Both the position numbers and the translations under genes were made by a program. Under the pieces are notes generated by a model, which was not told the origin of the DNA, made no database searches, and worked only from the letters and a program-made list of their open reading frames with translations. Shown here in pieces: positions 1-8,543 of a stretch of DNA of 64,000 nucleotides. Source of the DNA: UMGS2069 sp900557585 (GTDB lineage Bacteria; Bacillota; Clostridia; Christensenellales; UBA1242); the NCBI GenBank assembly GCA_902476355.1, contig CABSCS010000006.1, forward strand, positions 1-64,000, written 5' to 3'. How positions within the stretch are numbered: the first letter of the stretch is position 1; each line of letters starts with the position of its first letter.

Positions 1-1
1 A

Positions 2-1012
2 ATCTATGGCAACACCGCAACCACAACTGGCAACAACATTTATAATGCCGGAACCTTCAACATGACTGGCGGAACTGTTGGCATAAGTGGAACATCAAGT
101 TCGGGTTATGGCATCTATAACGCAGACACAGGCACCATGAACCTTTATGGCGGAACTGTTTATGACAAAGTCTATACAGCCACTTCTATCAACACAAAAA
201 TGGCTTGCAACATTCAAGGGACAATCACTCTTGGCGACAGTGCAACAATAACTTTGCAAAACTATGCTGGCACAACCCCAAACTATACAATCAATCTTTC
301 AAATGCAAGAACCGCCGGAACAATTTTAACCTTTAAAGGAAACTCAACCGAACCTAACTTAACAAAACTTAACATTTCGGGCTATGACACAAATGCTTTT
401 GAAATTGTTTCAGAGAAAAATTCAAGCGGGAATTGGACAGTTGCTTTGCAAGAACCAGTGAAAGAATATGATTTTCCGTCAGACTGGAAAACTCAGGTTG
501 CTTCTGCAACTTATATGACAACAACCATAACACCAACCAATTTGACAGGCATACAGTTTGTGAAAAATGTCCCAACAGGTTTCACAAAGATTGGAACTCT
601 TTCAACCGGTCTTCCAGTTTATCAAGGCACAACATCAACCGAAATTGCGTTTGTCGGGGGAAATATAAAGGCTCCATACAATTCAAAGGATTTATTTAAA
701 AATTTAAGTGCTTTAACATCAATAAATTTTTCAACTTTTAGCACCTCAAATGTTACAACCATGTATAGTATGTTTTTGGGCTGTAATAACTTAACAAGCC
801 TAGACCTAAGCAAATTTAATACTCCAAAAGTGACCAATATGGGCTTAATGTTCCAACAGTGTAAAAGTTTGACAAGTCTAAATTTAAGCAATTTCAATAC
901 ATCAAATGTAGTTAGAATGGAAGTAATGTTTAGTAATTGTAGTGCGTTAACAAATTTAGATTTAAGCAATTTTAACACATCAAAAGTTGTAAATATGAGC
1001 AATATATTTTAA
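2..1012 (+). CDS. BspA-like surface protein, 5'-truncated by window edge, ends at internal TAA
   Basis: The frame is open from base 2, so the true start lies outside the window. The first ~150 residues are Gly/Thr/Asn-rich and resemble the C-terminal half of a beta-helix domain. A spacer with the PTGFTKIG motif follows, then BspA-type leucine-rich repeats (DUF285) of 26 residues with the pattern MFxxCxxLTSLDLSxFNT. Such proteins are usually secreted adhesins. The frame stops at TAA 1010-1012, the third codon of repeat unit 4, where sister units have Gln, Tyr, Ser or Leu. The same frame continues uninterrupted to 2740, so this is probably the front half of one gene disrupted by a nonsense change. 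The paralog at 17775-21203 has the same domain order. Confidence 0.75.
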   Translation: MYGNTATTTGNNIYNAGTFNMTGGTVGISGTSSSGYGIYNADTGTMNLYGGTVYDKVYTATSINTKMACNIQGTITLGDSATITLQNYAGTTPNYTINLSNARTAGTILTFKGNSTEPNLTKLNISGYDTNAFEIVSEKNSSGNWTVALQEPVKEYDFPSDWKTQVASATYMTTTITPTNLTGIQFVKNVPTGFTKIGTLSTGLPVYQGTTSTEIAFVGGNIKAPYNSKDLFKNLSALTSINFSTFSTSNVTTMYSMFLGCNNLTSLDLSKFNTPKVTNMGLMFQQCKSLTSLNLSNFNTSNVVRMEVMFSNCSALTNLDLSNFNTSKVVNMSNIF

Positions 1013-1549
1013 CAATGCAGAGGATTAACAAATTTAGATTTAAGCAATTTTAATACAACAAACGTAAAATTCATGGATTCTATGTTTTATGGCTGTAATA
1101 ACTTAACAAGCCTAGACCTAAGCAACTTTAACACAACAAATGTTACAAACATGTCTGGTATGTTTTATGGATGTAATAACTTAACAAGCCTAGACCTAAG
1201 CAACTTTAACACAACAAAAGTTACAGATATGCAACAGATGTTTTATAATTGTCCAAGTTTAACCAGTCTAGATTTAAGCAATTTTAACACAACAAATGTA
1301 ACAAACATGCAATTTATGTTTTATGTCTGTAGGAATTTAATAAGTCTTAATGTGAGCAACTTTAACACAACAAATGTAACAGATATGCGTAATATGTTTA
1401 GCGGTTGTTCAAGTTTAACAAGCCTTAATTTAAGCAATTTTAACACATCAAACGTAACAAACATGATTTATATGTTTCAATATTGCAGTGGATTAACAAG
1501 TTTGAACCTAAGTAGTTTTGATATGACAAATGCTGAAACGTACAACTAT
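770..1549 (+). repeat. Ten tandem 78-nt units encoding 26-residue BspA-type repeats
   Basis: Units begin at 770, 848, 926, 1004, 1082, 1160, 1238, 1316, 1394 and 1472, with a constant 78-nt period and each starting at the MF codons. Units at 1082 and 1160 are nearly identical over most of their length, so recent duplication or gene conversion is likely. Unit 4 (1004) is the only one starting ATA instead of ATG, and it carries the TAA stop. Confidence 0.85.
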
Positions 1550-2740
1550 ATGCTTGATTTTGGTTCTACTGGCAAATTAAAGACGCTAAAAACACCATAT
1601 AACAATAAAAGTGCACTTTCAATTACAACCGGCTCAACTCTTTACAATGTTGAAACCGGAGCGGTTGTTACAAGTGTTCCGGCAAACACAACTGCAAGCA
1701 AGACTTATGCGACACAGTTGACACTGACTTTTGATGCAAATGGTGGAACTTGTAACACAACAAGTGCAACAGCATATTATAATGTTTCGTTGCGCGATTC
1801 GGGCTTTGTTTTCCCATATCCAACAAAGTCGGGATATATGTTTTCTGGATGGTATCAAAACACATCTTTTGTTGGAGCAAAACTCTCGCTTGATTCGGTT
1901 TTCACAACAAATTGCAAATTCTATGCAAAGTGGGAAGATCAAAATCCGCCAAGTGGTGGGGGATCAAGTAACAGCCCATGTTATATAGGCTGGGAAGAAA
2001 CGGGAAGGCCTCTTGTTAATGAAGTTTCAGAAGATATTAAGCGATATAACAATAATTATACGCTTGAGTCTATTGATGGATTTGTTATAATTTCAGAGTA
2101 CAACGCTTCATCATTTCAAGATTATACTTTGGTTGAACGTTTAAACATATCGCACTTACCTGTCCAAATTTATATTGTTGAACTGAACCCTGAAGGTCCA
2201 AATGCAAGTTATATTAATTGTAGCAACTGTTTGCTTATTGTTGCAATATATGTTGAAGAATATGCATTTGGAATTTCAAACACATGGGATGGGGTAATTT
2301 TTGACGAAAACGAACAACTGTTCCGAGAACTTGCTCCAAATGCAATATTTTGGGATTTACGAGGATTTTGCACTGAGAACTTTAAACCGGAATATAATGA
2401 ATATGGCGAACTTACAACTGAACAATATAAGTTGATTTTGGGAAGACAAGTTCAACTTTGCATTTTGCCAGAGAATTTCTATCTTGGAATTGACTGGTCG
2501 CTTAGTGAGGCTGGTTGTGTTGTTCAAAACTATTTGTTTGAAGATGTTACAGGCGACTATTCATTTGTGTCTTCAAAAAACAACGATCAAAACGAAATTT
2601 GTCGAGATATTGGAATTGCAAAAATTTCTTTAAACTTTAACCAAGAAAGAACAATACAAAATATTTTGAATTTAAACGATGAAAAGTTGCTTGAAACAAA
2701 AAGAAAAATCAAACTTGTTTCAAATGTGAAAAAAGAATAA
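1073..2740 (+). CDS. Downstream half of interrupted BspA-like surface protein (DUF285 repeats, InlB B-repeat, unknown C-terminus)
   Basis: This is in the same frame as the open frame ending at 1012, and the repeat register is kept across the stop, so it is best read as the rest of that gene. The first ATG is at 1073, but no Shine-Dalgarno precedes it, so independent translation is doubtful. BspA-type repeats run to about residue 160. An InlB B-repeat/Listeria-Bacteroides-type domain follows at about residues 215-290 (LTFDANGGT, SGYMFSGWY, FYAKWE). The last ~260 residues are unlike anything I recognise: acidic, not repetitive, with several Cys and no C-terminal membrane anchor or LPXTG. A strong terminator follows at 2745. 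Confidence 0.65.
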   Translation: MDSMFYGCNNLTSLDLSNFNTTNVTNMSGMFYGCNNLTSLDLSNFNTTKVTDMQQMFYNCPSLTSLDLSNFNTTNVTNMQFMFYVCRNLISLNVSNFNTTNVTDMRNMFSGCSSLTSLNLSNFNTSNVTNMIYMFQYCSGLTSLNLSSFDMTNAETYNYMLDFGSTGKLKTLKTPYNNKSALSITTGSTLYNVETGAVVTSVPANTTASKTYATQLTLTFDANGGTCNTTSATAYYNVSLRDSGFVFPYPTKSGYMFSGWYQNTSFVGAKLSLDSVFTTNCKFYAKWEDQNPPSGGGSSNSPCYIGWEETGRPLVNEVSEDIKRYNNNYTLESIDGFVIISEYNASSFQDYTLVERLNISHLPVQIYIVELNPEGPNASYINCSNCLLIVAIYVEEYAFGISNTWDGVIFDENEQLFRELAPNAIFWDLRGFCTENFKPEYNEYGELTTEQYKLILGRQVQLCILPENFYLGIDWSLSEAGCVVQNYLFEDVTGDYSFVSSKNNDQNEICRDIGIAKISLNFNQERTIQNILNLNDEKLLETKRKIKLVSNVKKE

Positions 2741-2744
2741 AAAT

Positions 2745-2775
2745 AAAAGCACCGGTTGTTCGGTGCTTTTATTTT
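2745..2775 (+). terminator. Rho-independent terminator after BspA-like gene
   Basis: The 10-bp stem AAAAGCACCG / CGGTGCTTTT has a GTTGTT loop and is followed by an AT-rich T tract. Confidence 0.85.
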
Positions 2776-2833
2776 CTTTGTTTAGTATTGTTTTTTTTAA
2801 ATGAAAAATATTTCACTTAAAATGTTAAATTGT

Positions 2834-2863
2834 TTGCAATGACAAAAAAGAGTGGAGTATAAT
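2834..2863 (+). promoter_or_regulatory. Sigma-A-type promoter for the FakA-domain gene
   Basis: TTGCAA (2834-2839), an 18-nt spacer, then TATAAT (2858-2863). A GGAG ribosome site lies just before the ATG at 2887. Confidence 0.6.
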
Positions 2864-2886
2864 GAAAACGTAAAAGGAGAAACAAT

Positions 2887-3153
2887 ATGAACGAAGATGA
2901 AGAAATTGAATATCGTTATGATACCCAACTTTTAATCGAAGGCAAAGACCTTGATGAAGACAAAATTCGTGAATATTTCACAAAAAACTTTGATGGAGAT
3001 TGTTTGCTTGCTGTTGGAGATAAAGAACTTATCAAAATTCATTTCCACACAAATGAACCATGGAAAGTTTTGGAATATTGTCGTTCACTTGGTGAAATTT
3101 TCGACATTGTTGTTGAAGACATGGTTCGTCAAGCAAAAGGTTTGCAAGGCTAA
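2887..3153 (+). CDS. Small stand-alone FakA (YloV/DAK2)-type domain protein
   Basis: An 88-residue acidic protein. YRYDTQLLIEG, the DGDCLLAVGD segment and KIHFHTNEPWKVLEY correspond to the middle domain of FakA/YloV fatty-acid kinase subunits (family pattern YGYCTEF...GDSLVVVGD...KVHVHTNxPGxVL). It lacks the N-terminal DAK2 kinase domain and the C-terminal DegV-like part. In FakA this region contributes to interaction with the fatty-acid carrier FakB, so this protein may be a regulator or a reduced paralog; that role is inferred. It is monocistronic, with its own promoter and terminator, between two surface-protein genes. Confidence 0.6.
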   Translation: MNEDEEIEYRYDTQLLIEGKDLDEDKIREYFTKNFDGDCLLAVGDKELIKIHFHTNEPWKVLEYCRSLGEIFDIVVEDMVRQAKGLQG

Positions 3154-3157
3154 AAAT

Positions 3158-3185
3158 AAGCGAAGAATTTTCTTCGCTTTTTATT
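3158..3185 (+). terminator. Rho-independent terminator
   Basis: Stem AAGCGAAGA / TCTTCGCTT (3158-3166, 3171-3179) with an ATTT loop, followed by a T tract. Confidence 0.85.
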
Positions 3186-3225
3186 TTGCATATTTTTATC
3201 ATTTAAAAAACAAGCCCCAAAAAGT

Positions 3226-3254
3226 TTGACGGCGCAAATTATATTTTATATAAT
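3226..3254 (+). promoter_or_regulatory. Promoter for Ig-repeat lipoprotein
   Basis: TTGACG (3226-3231), a 17-nt spacer, then TATAAT (3249-3254). GGAG of the ribosome site is at 3272-3275. This promoter overlaps the in-frame ATG at 3226, which argues for the start at 3283. Confidence 0.7.
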
Positions 3255-3282
3255 TTTGATATACTATAATTGGAGTGAAAAA

Positions 3283-4908
3283 ATGAAAAAGATATCAAAA
3301 ATAATTCTTATGTTTTCGGTTTTTCTTTGCTCGTTGTTTGTTTTTTCGGCGTGTGAAACCGGAACTTTTGCATCACTTGATGTTTCATATATCGGCTCTG
3401 AGGCAACTTTTGACGAGTTTTCAGATTGCATTTTGGTTGAATATGGAACAGTTTTAAATTTGTCTAAACAAGATTTCAAAGTGCTCAGAGTGAACACCAA
3501 AAACAAAAAGCAAAAAACCAATAACTTTGAATTTGATGCATCAAGTGTAAACAACAAAAGACTTGTTGTTGGAGATTATGTGATATATTTTTCAAGCACA
3601 AAAGCAGACTATAAAACTCAACTTATTGTTCGTGTTTATGAAAAAGAAGTTGAAAAACCAACCTTTGCTCCTTTTGAAACCGAATATGACCAAAACCGTG
3701 TAGACATTAAAGCCTATCTTGAAAGCCAACCAGGGTTTGACGCTTCTTCAATGATTGTTGAAGAAAGTTCTTCTTCGGTTACAAGTGCAACAAATGCAGG
3801 AACCTATACAACAAAAATCAACCTTCGCTATGGTCACGTTTGGAACACTGCAACAGACAAAACTGCATCAATCGAGTTTGTTTGGAAAATCAACAAAAAA
3901 GCAATTGCGGTTCCAAAAGTTAAAAGTGCAAAAACATTTAATTTGGACTATGACAGTGAATATAATTTGATTTCGCACACTCTTGTTTTTGAAAAAAATC
4001 CACAAAGTGCATTCTATTTGACAACAAATAACACTGCATCAAATGCAGGAAAGCACAATGCAGTTTTAACAATTATAAATGATAACTATATTTTCACCGG
4101 CAACCGTTCTGTTGCTCAGGTTGAATATGAAATTTTGCCAAAAACTTTGCCAGCAGTCAGCCTTGTTGGCGACGGGAAATATGAATATTCGGGCGAAAAA
4201 ATTGTTCCAAATCTTGAAAATTTCATTTCTGCATTCATGCAAATTTCGCCAGAAGACACCACTTCTGTTGGAACATATAATGCCGAAGTTGGATTTAAAG
4301 CCGAGCATGCAAACAACTTTGTTTTTGAGGGAGAGAACAAAAAATCAATTCCAATTTCTTTTGAAATTTTGAAAAAGAAAGTTGCACGCCCAACTTTGAA
4401 AAGCACATCTTTCACCTATAACGGCACTGCGCCAACTCTTGAAATTGAAAATTTTGATGAAAATCTTTTCACTGTTGACGGCTGGTCAAACAACATTATG
4501 GCAGGCTTCTATTCGATTTGTGTTTCACCAAAAACAACCGAAATTGCAAACAACTATGCTTTTGAAGATTCAGATTATCTTGCAGTTTTCACTCTTGAAT
4601 ATGAAATTTTGCGAGCAAAAGTAATGGTTGAAGTGTTGTTCAATGTTCCAGATGGCAAGCGGTTTGCCGAAAATCTTTATTATAACGGAGTTATTGATTG
4701 TTCAGAAATCAATGTTCAAACAACTGCAACTCTATATCGCAAAAACGGCGAAGGACTTGAAGAAGTTTCGGGCATCATTTCGGCGGGGGAATATGTTTTG
4801 GTGCTTTCTCCTGATTTTGATGAAAGAAACTATGAACTTATAGATAGAAATACAAACAAAGAAATTGAACCAGAAAATTTGCAAATCACTTTCATGGTTA
4901 CAGAATAA
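3283..4908 (+). CDS. Lipoprotein with MBG/Ig-like repeats
   Basis: This 541-residue protein begins with a lipoprotein signal: a KK-rich start, a hydrophobic stretch and the lipobox FSAC, so it should be lipid-anchored on the outer face of the membrane. The rest is built of about four beta-sandwich repeats, each with patterns such as AGTYTTKINLRYG, NAGKHNAVLTI and YEILxKxxxxP, typical of MBG/YDG-type Ig-like domains in cell-wall proteins. No catalytic motif is visible. The start at 3283 is chosen because it has a ribosome site (TGGAG) and begins the signal peptide; the upstream in-frame ATG at 3226 lies inside the promoter. Likely a structural or adhesive envelope protein. Confidence 0.75.
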   Translation: MKKISKIILMFSVFLCSLFVFSACETGTFASLDVSYIGSEATFDEFSDCILVEYGTVLNLSKQDFKVLRVNTKNKKQKTNNFEFDASSVNNKRLVVGDYVIYFSSTKADYKTQLIVRVYEKEVEKPTFAPFETEYDQNRVDIKAYLESQPGFDASSMIVEESSSSVTSATNAGTYTTKINLRYGHVWNTATDKTASIEFVWKINKKAIAVPKVKSAKTFNLDYDSEYNLISHTLVFEKNPQSAFYLTTNNTASNAGKHNAVLTIINDNYIFTGNRSVAQVEYEILPKTLPAVSLVGDGKYEYSGEKIVPNLENFISAFMQISPEDTTSVGTYNAEVGFKAEHANNFVFEGENKKSIPISFEILKKKVARPTLKSTSFTYNGTAPTLEIENFDENLFTVDGWSNNIMAGFYSICVSPKTTEIANNYAFEDSDYLAVFTLEYEILRAKVMVEVLFNVPDGKRFAENLYYNGVIDCSEINVQTTATLYRKNGEGLEEVSGIISAGEYVLVLSPDFDERNYELIDRNTNKEIEPENLQITFMVTE

Positions 4909-4916
4909 CTATAAAT

Positions 4917-4948
4917 AAAAAAACACCATTTTGTGGTGTTTTTTTTGT
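4917..4948. terminator. Bidirectional terminator between lipoprotein gene and ddh
   Basis: Stem AAACACCA / TGGTGTTT (4921-4928, 4934-4941) is flanked by A and T runs, so it can serve both convergent genes. Confidence 0.8.
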
Positions 4949-5868
4949 CAGCAAAATTCGCGAATGGTTTCTTTTGTGCCTTTTTCAGAAAGCCAAGAAA
5001 CGGGAATTTGCAATGGCGTGAACGCCTTGAAAACTTTTGCATTTGAAATTTTTTCAAGCGCAAAACAATATGCAAGCAAAATTTTTGCAGTGAACTCGGG
5101 ATTGCTTTGCATTTTCAGTTCTGCCAAAAATCTGCTGTCATTGCTTGTTGCAACAACTTTTCCTTGATGAGAAAGCGAATAATGTTTTTTTCTTAAAGTT
5201 TTTTCGCTTATAAATTTTACAATGGTTTTTTCACCCTTGAAATAGTTTGGTGTAGAAAGAATTTTTTGTTTTATTTGCTTGTGGTTGCAGTCAGAAACAA
5301 CAAAACATTTTCGAATGTGTTTTTGCGCGGATATTGGTTTGTTTTTCAGTGCTTGCGAAAGTGCTTTTTTGTTGATTAAAGTGTATTGCTTTGCATCTAT
5401 AATGCCTTTGATTCGTTTCAGCGCGTTTGTGTGTCCAAGGCTGATTCCTTTGCCATAGAAGCAGTTCACATTTTCAAAAATCGAACCGAGAAGAACTCGT
5501 AAAACCGAGAAAAATCCGGGGTCCCAGCCACAGCAAACAATGCTTGATGTGGAATTTTTCTGGCACACTTTGTTTACGTTTTCAAAGTGCTTCAAAGAAA
5601 ATTTGTGTGTGTCGAAGGTGTCAATTGTGTTAAAGTTTTTTGCAAAAAGTGGGGTTTGAATCATAAGGTCTTTTTCGCTTCCGCCACACATTATCATTGC
5701 GTCAATTTTTCCTTTAAATTTGGGTGCTTCCGAAATGTCGAAAACTGGAACGGGTGCAGAAATTTTTCTGCGCGAGAAAATTGCAATAACCTCAAATTTT
5801 TTGGTTTGAAGAGCAAGGTGCAAAACTGCTTTTCCAAGGTTTCCAAAACCTACAATTCCAATTTTCAT
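4948..5868 (-). CDS. ddh: meso-diaminopimelate dehydrogenase
   Basis: NADPH-dependent meso-diaminopimelate D-dehydrogenase (EC 1.4.1.16) converts tetrahydrodipicolinate directly to meso-DAP, the peptidoglycan cross-linking residue and lysine precursor. The 306-residue length fits the family. Visible signatures are the N-terminal Rossmann motif GFGNLG, CGGSEKD (family CMGSATD), NTIDTFDTH, CGWDPGFFSVLR, GKGISLGHTNALKRI and a C-terminal NPEFTA segment. The ATG overlaps the stop of asd by 4 nt (ATGA), so the two are translationally coupled as asd-ddh. Several positions differ from textbook Ddh (for example GTNAL for HSDAI), but the core motifs are present. Confidence 0.88.
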   Translation of the reverse strand: MKIGIVGFGNLGKAVLHLALQTKKFEVIAIFSRRKISAPVPVFDISEAPKFKGKIDAMIMCGGSEKDLMIQTPLFAKNFNTIDTFDTHKFSLKHFENVNKVCQKNSTSSIVCCGWDPGFFSVLRVLLGSIFENVNCFYGKGISLGHTNALKRIKGIIDAKQYTLINKKALSQALKNKPISAQKHIRKCFVVSDCNHKQIKQKILSTPNYFKGEKTIVKFISEKTLRKKHYSLSHQGKVVATSNDSRFLAELKMQSNPEFTAKILLAYCFALEKISNAKVFKAFTPLQIPVSWLSEKGTKETIREFC

Positions 5869-6818
5869 TTTTTCGCTCCTTGATTGATGATTTCTTGCAT
5901 AATTTGAATTGCGTTTGTGCTTGCACCCTTATAAAGATTGTCGGCAACAACCCAAAAGTTCAGCCCGCTTTCAACCGAAAAATCACGACGAATGCGCCCA
6001 ACAAAAACATTTTTGCTTTGCACCGCATTTTTGCAAAGAGGATATATATTTTTGTCAAGATTGTCGCAAAGAACAACGCCTTTTGCGTTTTCAAGTTTGT
6101 CAAAAACATCTTGCAAATTGAACTGCTTTTCAAACTCAACATTCACGCTTGCGCCATGGCAAAAATGAATTGGAACACGAACGGCGGTTGCGGTGATATT
6201 GATTTTTTTGCCAAGGATTTTTTGAATTTCGAAAATCATTTTGTTTTCTTCTTCGCTATATCCATTGTTCGCAAAGTTTCCAATTTGAGGAACAAGGTCG
6301 TCTTTTAAAACTTGTGCAATTTTCAAAGTTGTTTCATTTTCAAGGTCAAAAATGCCTTTTTCGCCAGCACCGCTTGCAGATTGATAGGTTGAAATGACAA
6401 CCCTTTTGATTTTTGCAATTTGCGAAAGATAAAAAAGAACCAAAACAATTTGAATTGTTGAACAGTTTGGGTTTGCAATGATTTTTGTTTTGTTTGAAAC
6501 CTTTTCAAAATTGATTTCAGGAACAACCAAAGGAATGTTTTCATCTTGGCGAAAAGCGCTTGAATTGTCAATTACAATTGCTCCGCGCTTGGCAAAAATG
6601 GGGGCATATTTTTTTGAAACCTCGCTTCCAGCAGAAAAAATTGCAAAGTCCACCTTTTTCACGCTTAAAATTGAAAGCACTTTGACTTTTTGCCCGCAAA
6701 TTTCCATGCCTTTTGAACGCTTTGATGCATACAAAACAAGTTCAATATTTTTGTCTTTCAGTTGCTCAAAAATCTTTTTTCCAACAAGCCCAGTGGCTCC
6801 AACAATTGCAACTTTCAT
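5865..6818 (-). CDS. asd: Aspartate-semialdehyde dehydrogenase
   Basis: Reduces aspartyl phosphate to aspartate semialdehyde, the branch point for lysine/DAP, threonine and methionine. The 317-residue protein has the N-terminal NADP motif GATGLVG, SAGSEVSKKYAP, the active-site Cys about residue 119 in NPNCSTIQ, and a histidine-containing RVPIHFCHG segment matching the family RVPVxxGH region. The C-terminal part (FVGRIRRD, NLYKGASTNAIQI) is typical. The Shine-Dalgarno GAGGTG lies 6-7 nt upstream of the ATG. First gene of the asd-ddh operon, transcribed divergently from the DUF2804 gene. Confidence 0.93.
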   Translation of the reverse strand: MKVAIVGATGLVGKKIFEQLKDKNIELVLYASKRSKGMEICGQKVKVLSILSVKKVDFAIFSAGSEVSKKYAPIFAKRGAIVIDNSSAFRQDENIPLVVPEINFEKVSNKTKIIANPNCSTIQIVLVLFYLSQIAKIKRVVISTYQSASGAGEKGIFDLENETTLKIAQVLKDDLVPQIGNFANNGYSEEENKMIFEIQKILGKKINITATAVRVPIHFCHGASVNVEFEKQFNLQDVFDKLENAKGVVLCDNLDKNIYPLCKNAVQSKNVFVGRIRRDFSVESGLNFWVVADNLYKGASTNAIQIMQEIINQGAKK

Positions 6819-6844
6819 TTCTTCACCTCGGTTTATGCTATGAT

Positions 6845-6874
6845 TTTGTAAAAAAAATAGTGAAAAGCAGTCAA
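6845..6874 (-). promoter_or_regulatory. Probable asd-ddh promoter
   Basis: On the minus strand, TTGACT (6874-6869) is followed after an 18-nt spacer by TACAAA (6850-6845). The -10 is only a fair match. Confidence 0.4.
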
Positions 6875-6879
6875 AAAAG

Positions 6880-6909
6880 TTTTCATTGATTGCAAAAATG
6901 TGTTATAGT
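6880..6909 (+). promoter_or_regulatory. Extended -10 promoter for the DUF2804 operon
   Basis: The extended -10 TGTTATAGT (6901-6909) has a weak -35 (TTTTCA, 6880-6885) 18 nt upstream. The ribosome site AAAGGGG precedes the ATG at 6942. Confidence 0.5.
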
Positions 6910-6941
6910 AGTTTCGATAAGATATAAAAGGGGAAACTTTT

Positions 6942-7976
6942 ATGCAAAAGATGATTGAAGAAAACAGCACTCTTCTTAAAGAAGATGGGCTTTTGAATGT
7001 TGATGGATATTGCAAGAGAATGCATGTTCAATATAACAAAGAAAACGTAAAAAACAAAAAGCGCCTTAAAGAGTGGGACTATTATTATGTTGCCGACCGC
7101 CATTTTGCGCTTTGTCTTACAATTTCAGACATTGCTTTTGCAAGCGTGCTTTCTGCGTCAGTGATTGACTTTTCAACTGGACTGCACTATGACAAAACCT
7201 CGCTTGCGCTTTTCCCAAAAACAAAAGCCGAGTTGCCTTTGACATCAACAGAGGGCAAAAGTTACTATAAAACAAAAGATGCAGAGTTCACTTTTGTTGT
7301 TGAAAACGGAACGCGTCATCTTTTTGGAACCTATAAAAATTTTTACAAAGCAAGTGGAAAAGACCTTGTTTTTGACATTGTGCTTGATGCCGAGCCAAAA
7401 GAAAGCATGGTGAAAGTTACTCCTTTCAAAAACAAAAAACACTTCTATTTCAATCAAAAAATCAATTGCATGCGTGCTTCTGGATTTTTCACTTTCAGTG
7501 GCAAAAAATATGAGTTTGGAAGTTATAACACCCTTGCAACGCTTGATTGGGGCAGAGGGGTTTTGCCATATCACACAAAGTGGTATTGGGCAAGCATGAA
7601 CTGCTTTGACCGAAACGGAAATGTTGTTGGTTTCAACTTTGGAAAGGCTCTTGGAAACAATACCGAAGCAACCGAAAACATGATTTTCTTTAACGGCAAA
7701 GCACACAAAATTGAAAATGTTGACATCAATATTCAACGAGCGAACAAACGCCGTGACTATCTTGGAACCTGGACATTCTATTCAGATGACGGAAGGGTTG
7801 AACTTATGTTTGAACCGATTGTCGACCGCTATTGTCCATTTAATGCACTTGTTGTTGCCTTCATTCCACATCAGGTGTTTGGAAGATATTCGGGCAAACT
7901 TGTTCTTGATGATGGAACCGTTATTCAAATTGAAAATCAACTTGGTTTTGCTGAAAGAGTTGTAAATCGTTGGTAG
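6942..7976 (+). CDS. DUF2804 family protein
   Basis: A 344-residue soluble protein with hallmarks of the DUF2804 family: a central LDWGRGVLPYHTKWYWAS segment, VVGFNFGKALG and a C-terminal beta-rich part (GTWTFYSDDGRVELMF). The family has a carotenoid-hydratase-like/lipocalin-type beta fold in distant relatives, but no established biochemical role in bacteria. It opens a five-gene run of overlapping or abutting genes (DUF2804, PAP2, FAD oxidoreductase, metallo-hydrolase, membrane protein), which hints at a lipid- or membrane-related task. That link is inference. Confidence 0.8.
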   Translation: MQKMIEENSTLLKEDGLLNVDGYCKRMHVQYNKENVKNKKRLKEWDYYYVADRHFALCLTISDIAFASVLSASVIDFSTGLHYDKTSLALFPKTKAELPLTSTEGKSYYKTKDAEFTFVVENGTRHLFGTYKNFYKASGKDLVFDIVLDAEPKESMVKVTPFKNKKHFYFNQKINCMRASGFFTFSGKKYEFGSYNTLATLDWGRGVLPYHTKWYWASMNCFDRNGNVVGFNFGKALGNNTEATENMIFFNGKAHKIENVDINIQRANKRRDYLGTWTFYSDDGRVELMFEPIVDRYCPFNALVVAFIPHQVFGRYSGKLVLDDGTVIQIENQLGFAERVVNRW

Positions 7977-7979
7977 GCT

Positions 7980-8543
7980 ATGGAAGGACTTGTTTTTATA
8001 AATGAACATTGGCACGGAAGCGGATTTGTGAACACATTTTTCAAGTGTGTTACTTTTCTTGGCGAGGCTGGAATTTTATGGATTGTTCTTGGAATTGTTT
8101 TGCTTTGCTTCAAGAAAACAAGAATGTCTGGATTTGTAATGCTTGTGTCACTTTTGATTGGTTTTTGTGTGAACGATTTTGTGCTCAAAAATTTGATTGC
8201 ACGCCCAAGACCATTTGTCACAAATCCTGAATTCGCCGAGTTTTTGAAATCAATATCAATGAAGCAACCAAGCGGTTTCAGCATGCCATCTGGGCACAGT
8301 TATGTTGCTTTTAACGCTGCAATGATGCTTGCACTTTTCAACAAAAAAGGTGCGTGGGCATTTGTGCTTTCGTTCTTGATTGCTTTTTCAAGAATCTTTT
8401 TGTGCGTTCACTATCCAACCGACGTGTTGGTGGGCTCGATTCTCGGAATTTTAACCGCACTTGCAGTTTTCGCTTCATATAAAGCAATAATCAGAAAATC
8501 AAAATCAATTTCGCGAGAAAAAATAAGAAAAAATGAAGTATAG
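7980..8543 (+). CDS. PAP2-family membrane phosphatase
   Basis: Integral membrane phosphatase of the phosphatidic-acid-phosphatase type 2/undecaprenyl-pyrophosphatase superfamily, 187 residues. The three catalytic blocks are complete: KNLIARPRP (KxxxxxxRP), PSGHS, and SRIFLCVHYPTDVL (SRxxxxxHxxxD). They sit between about five hydrophobic segments, with a basic C-terminal tail. The active site should face outside and remove phosphate from a lipid (pyro)phosphate such as undecaprenyl pyrophosphate or phosphatidylglycerol phosphate; the substrate cannot be read from sequence. The start follows the previous stop by 3 nt and has no clear ribosome site, so translation is probably coupled. Confidence 0.9.
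   Translation: MEGLVFINEHWHGSGFVNTFFKCVTFLGEAGILWIVLGIVLLCFKKTRMSGFVMLVSLLIGFCVNDFVLKNLIARPRPFVTNPEFAEFLKSISMKQPSGFSMPSGHSYVAFNAAMMLALFNKKGAWAFVLSFLIAFSRIFLCVHYPTDVLVGSILGILTALAVFASYKAIIRKSKSISREKIRKNEV

Noticed and set aside
1010..1012. Genome-wide reassignment of TAA as a sense codon
   Set aside because: Many intact genes here (for example eno, mfd, rnr, pyk) end at TAA at the expected family length, often just before a terminator, so TAA works as stop.
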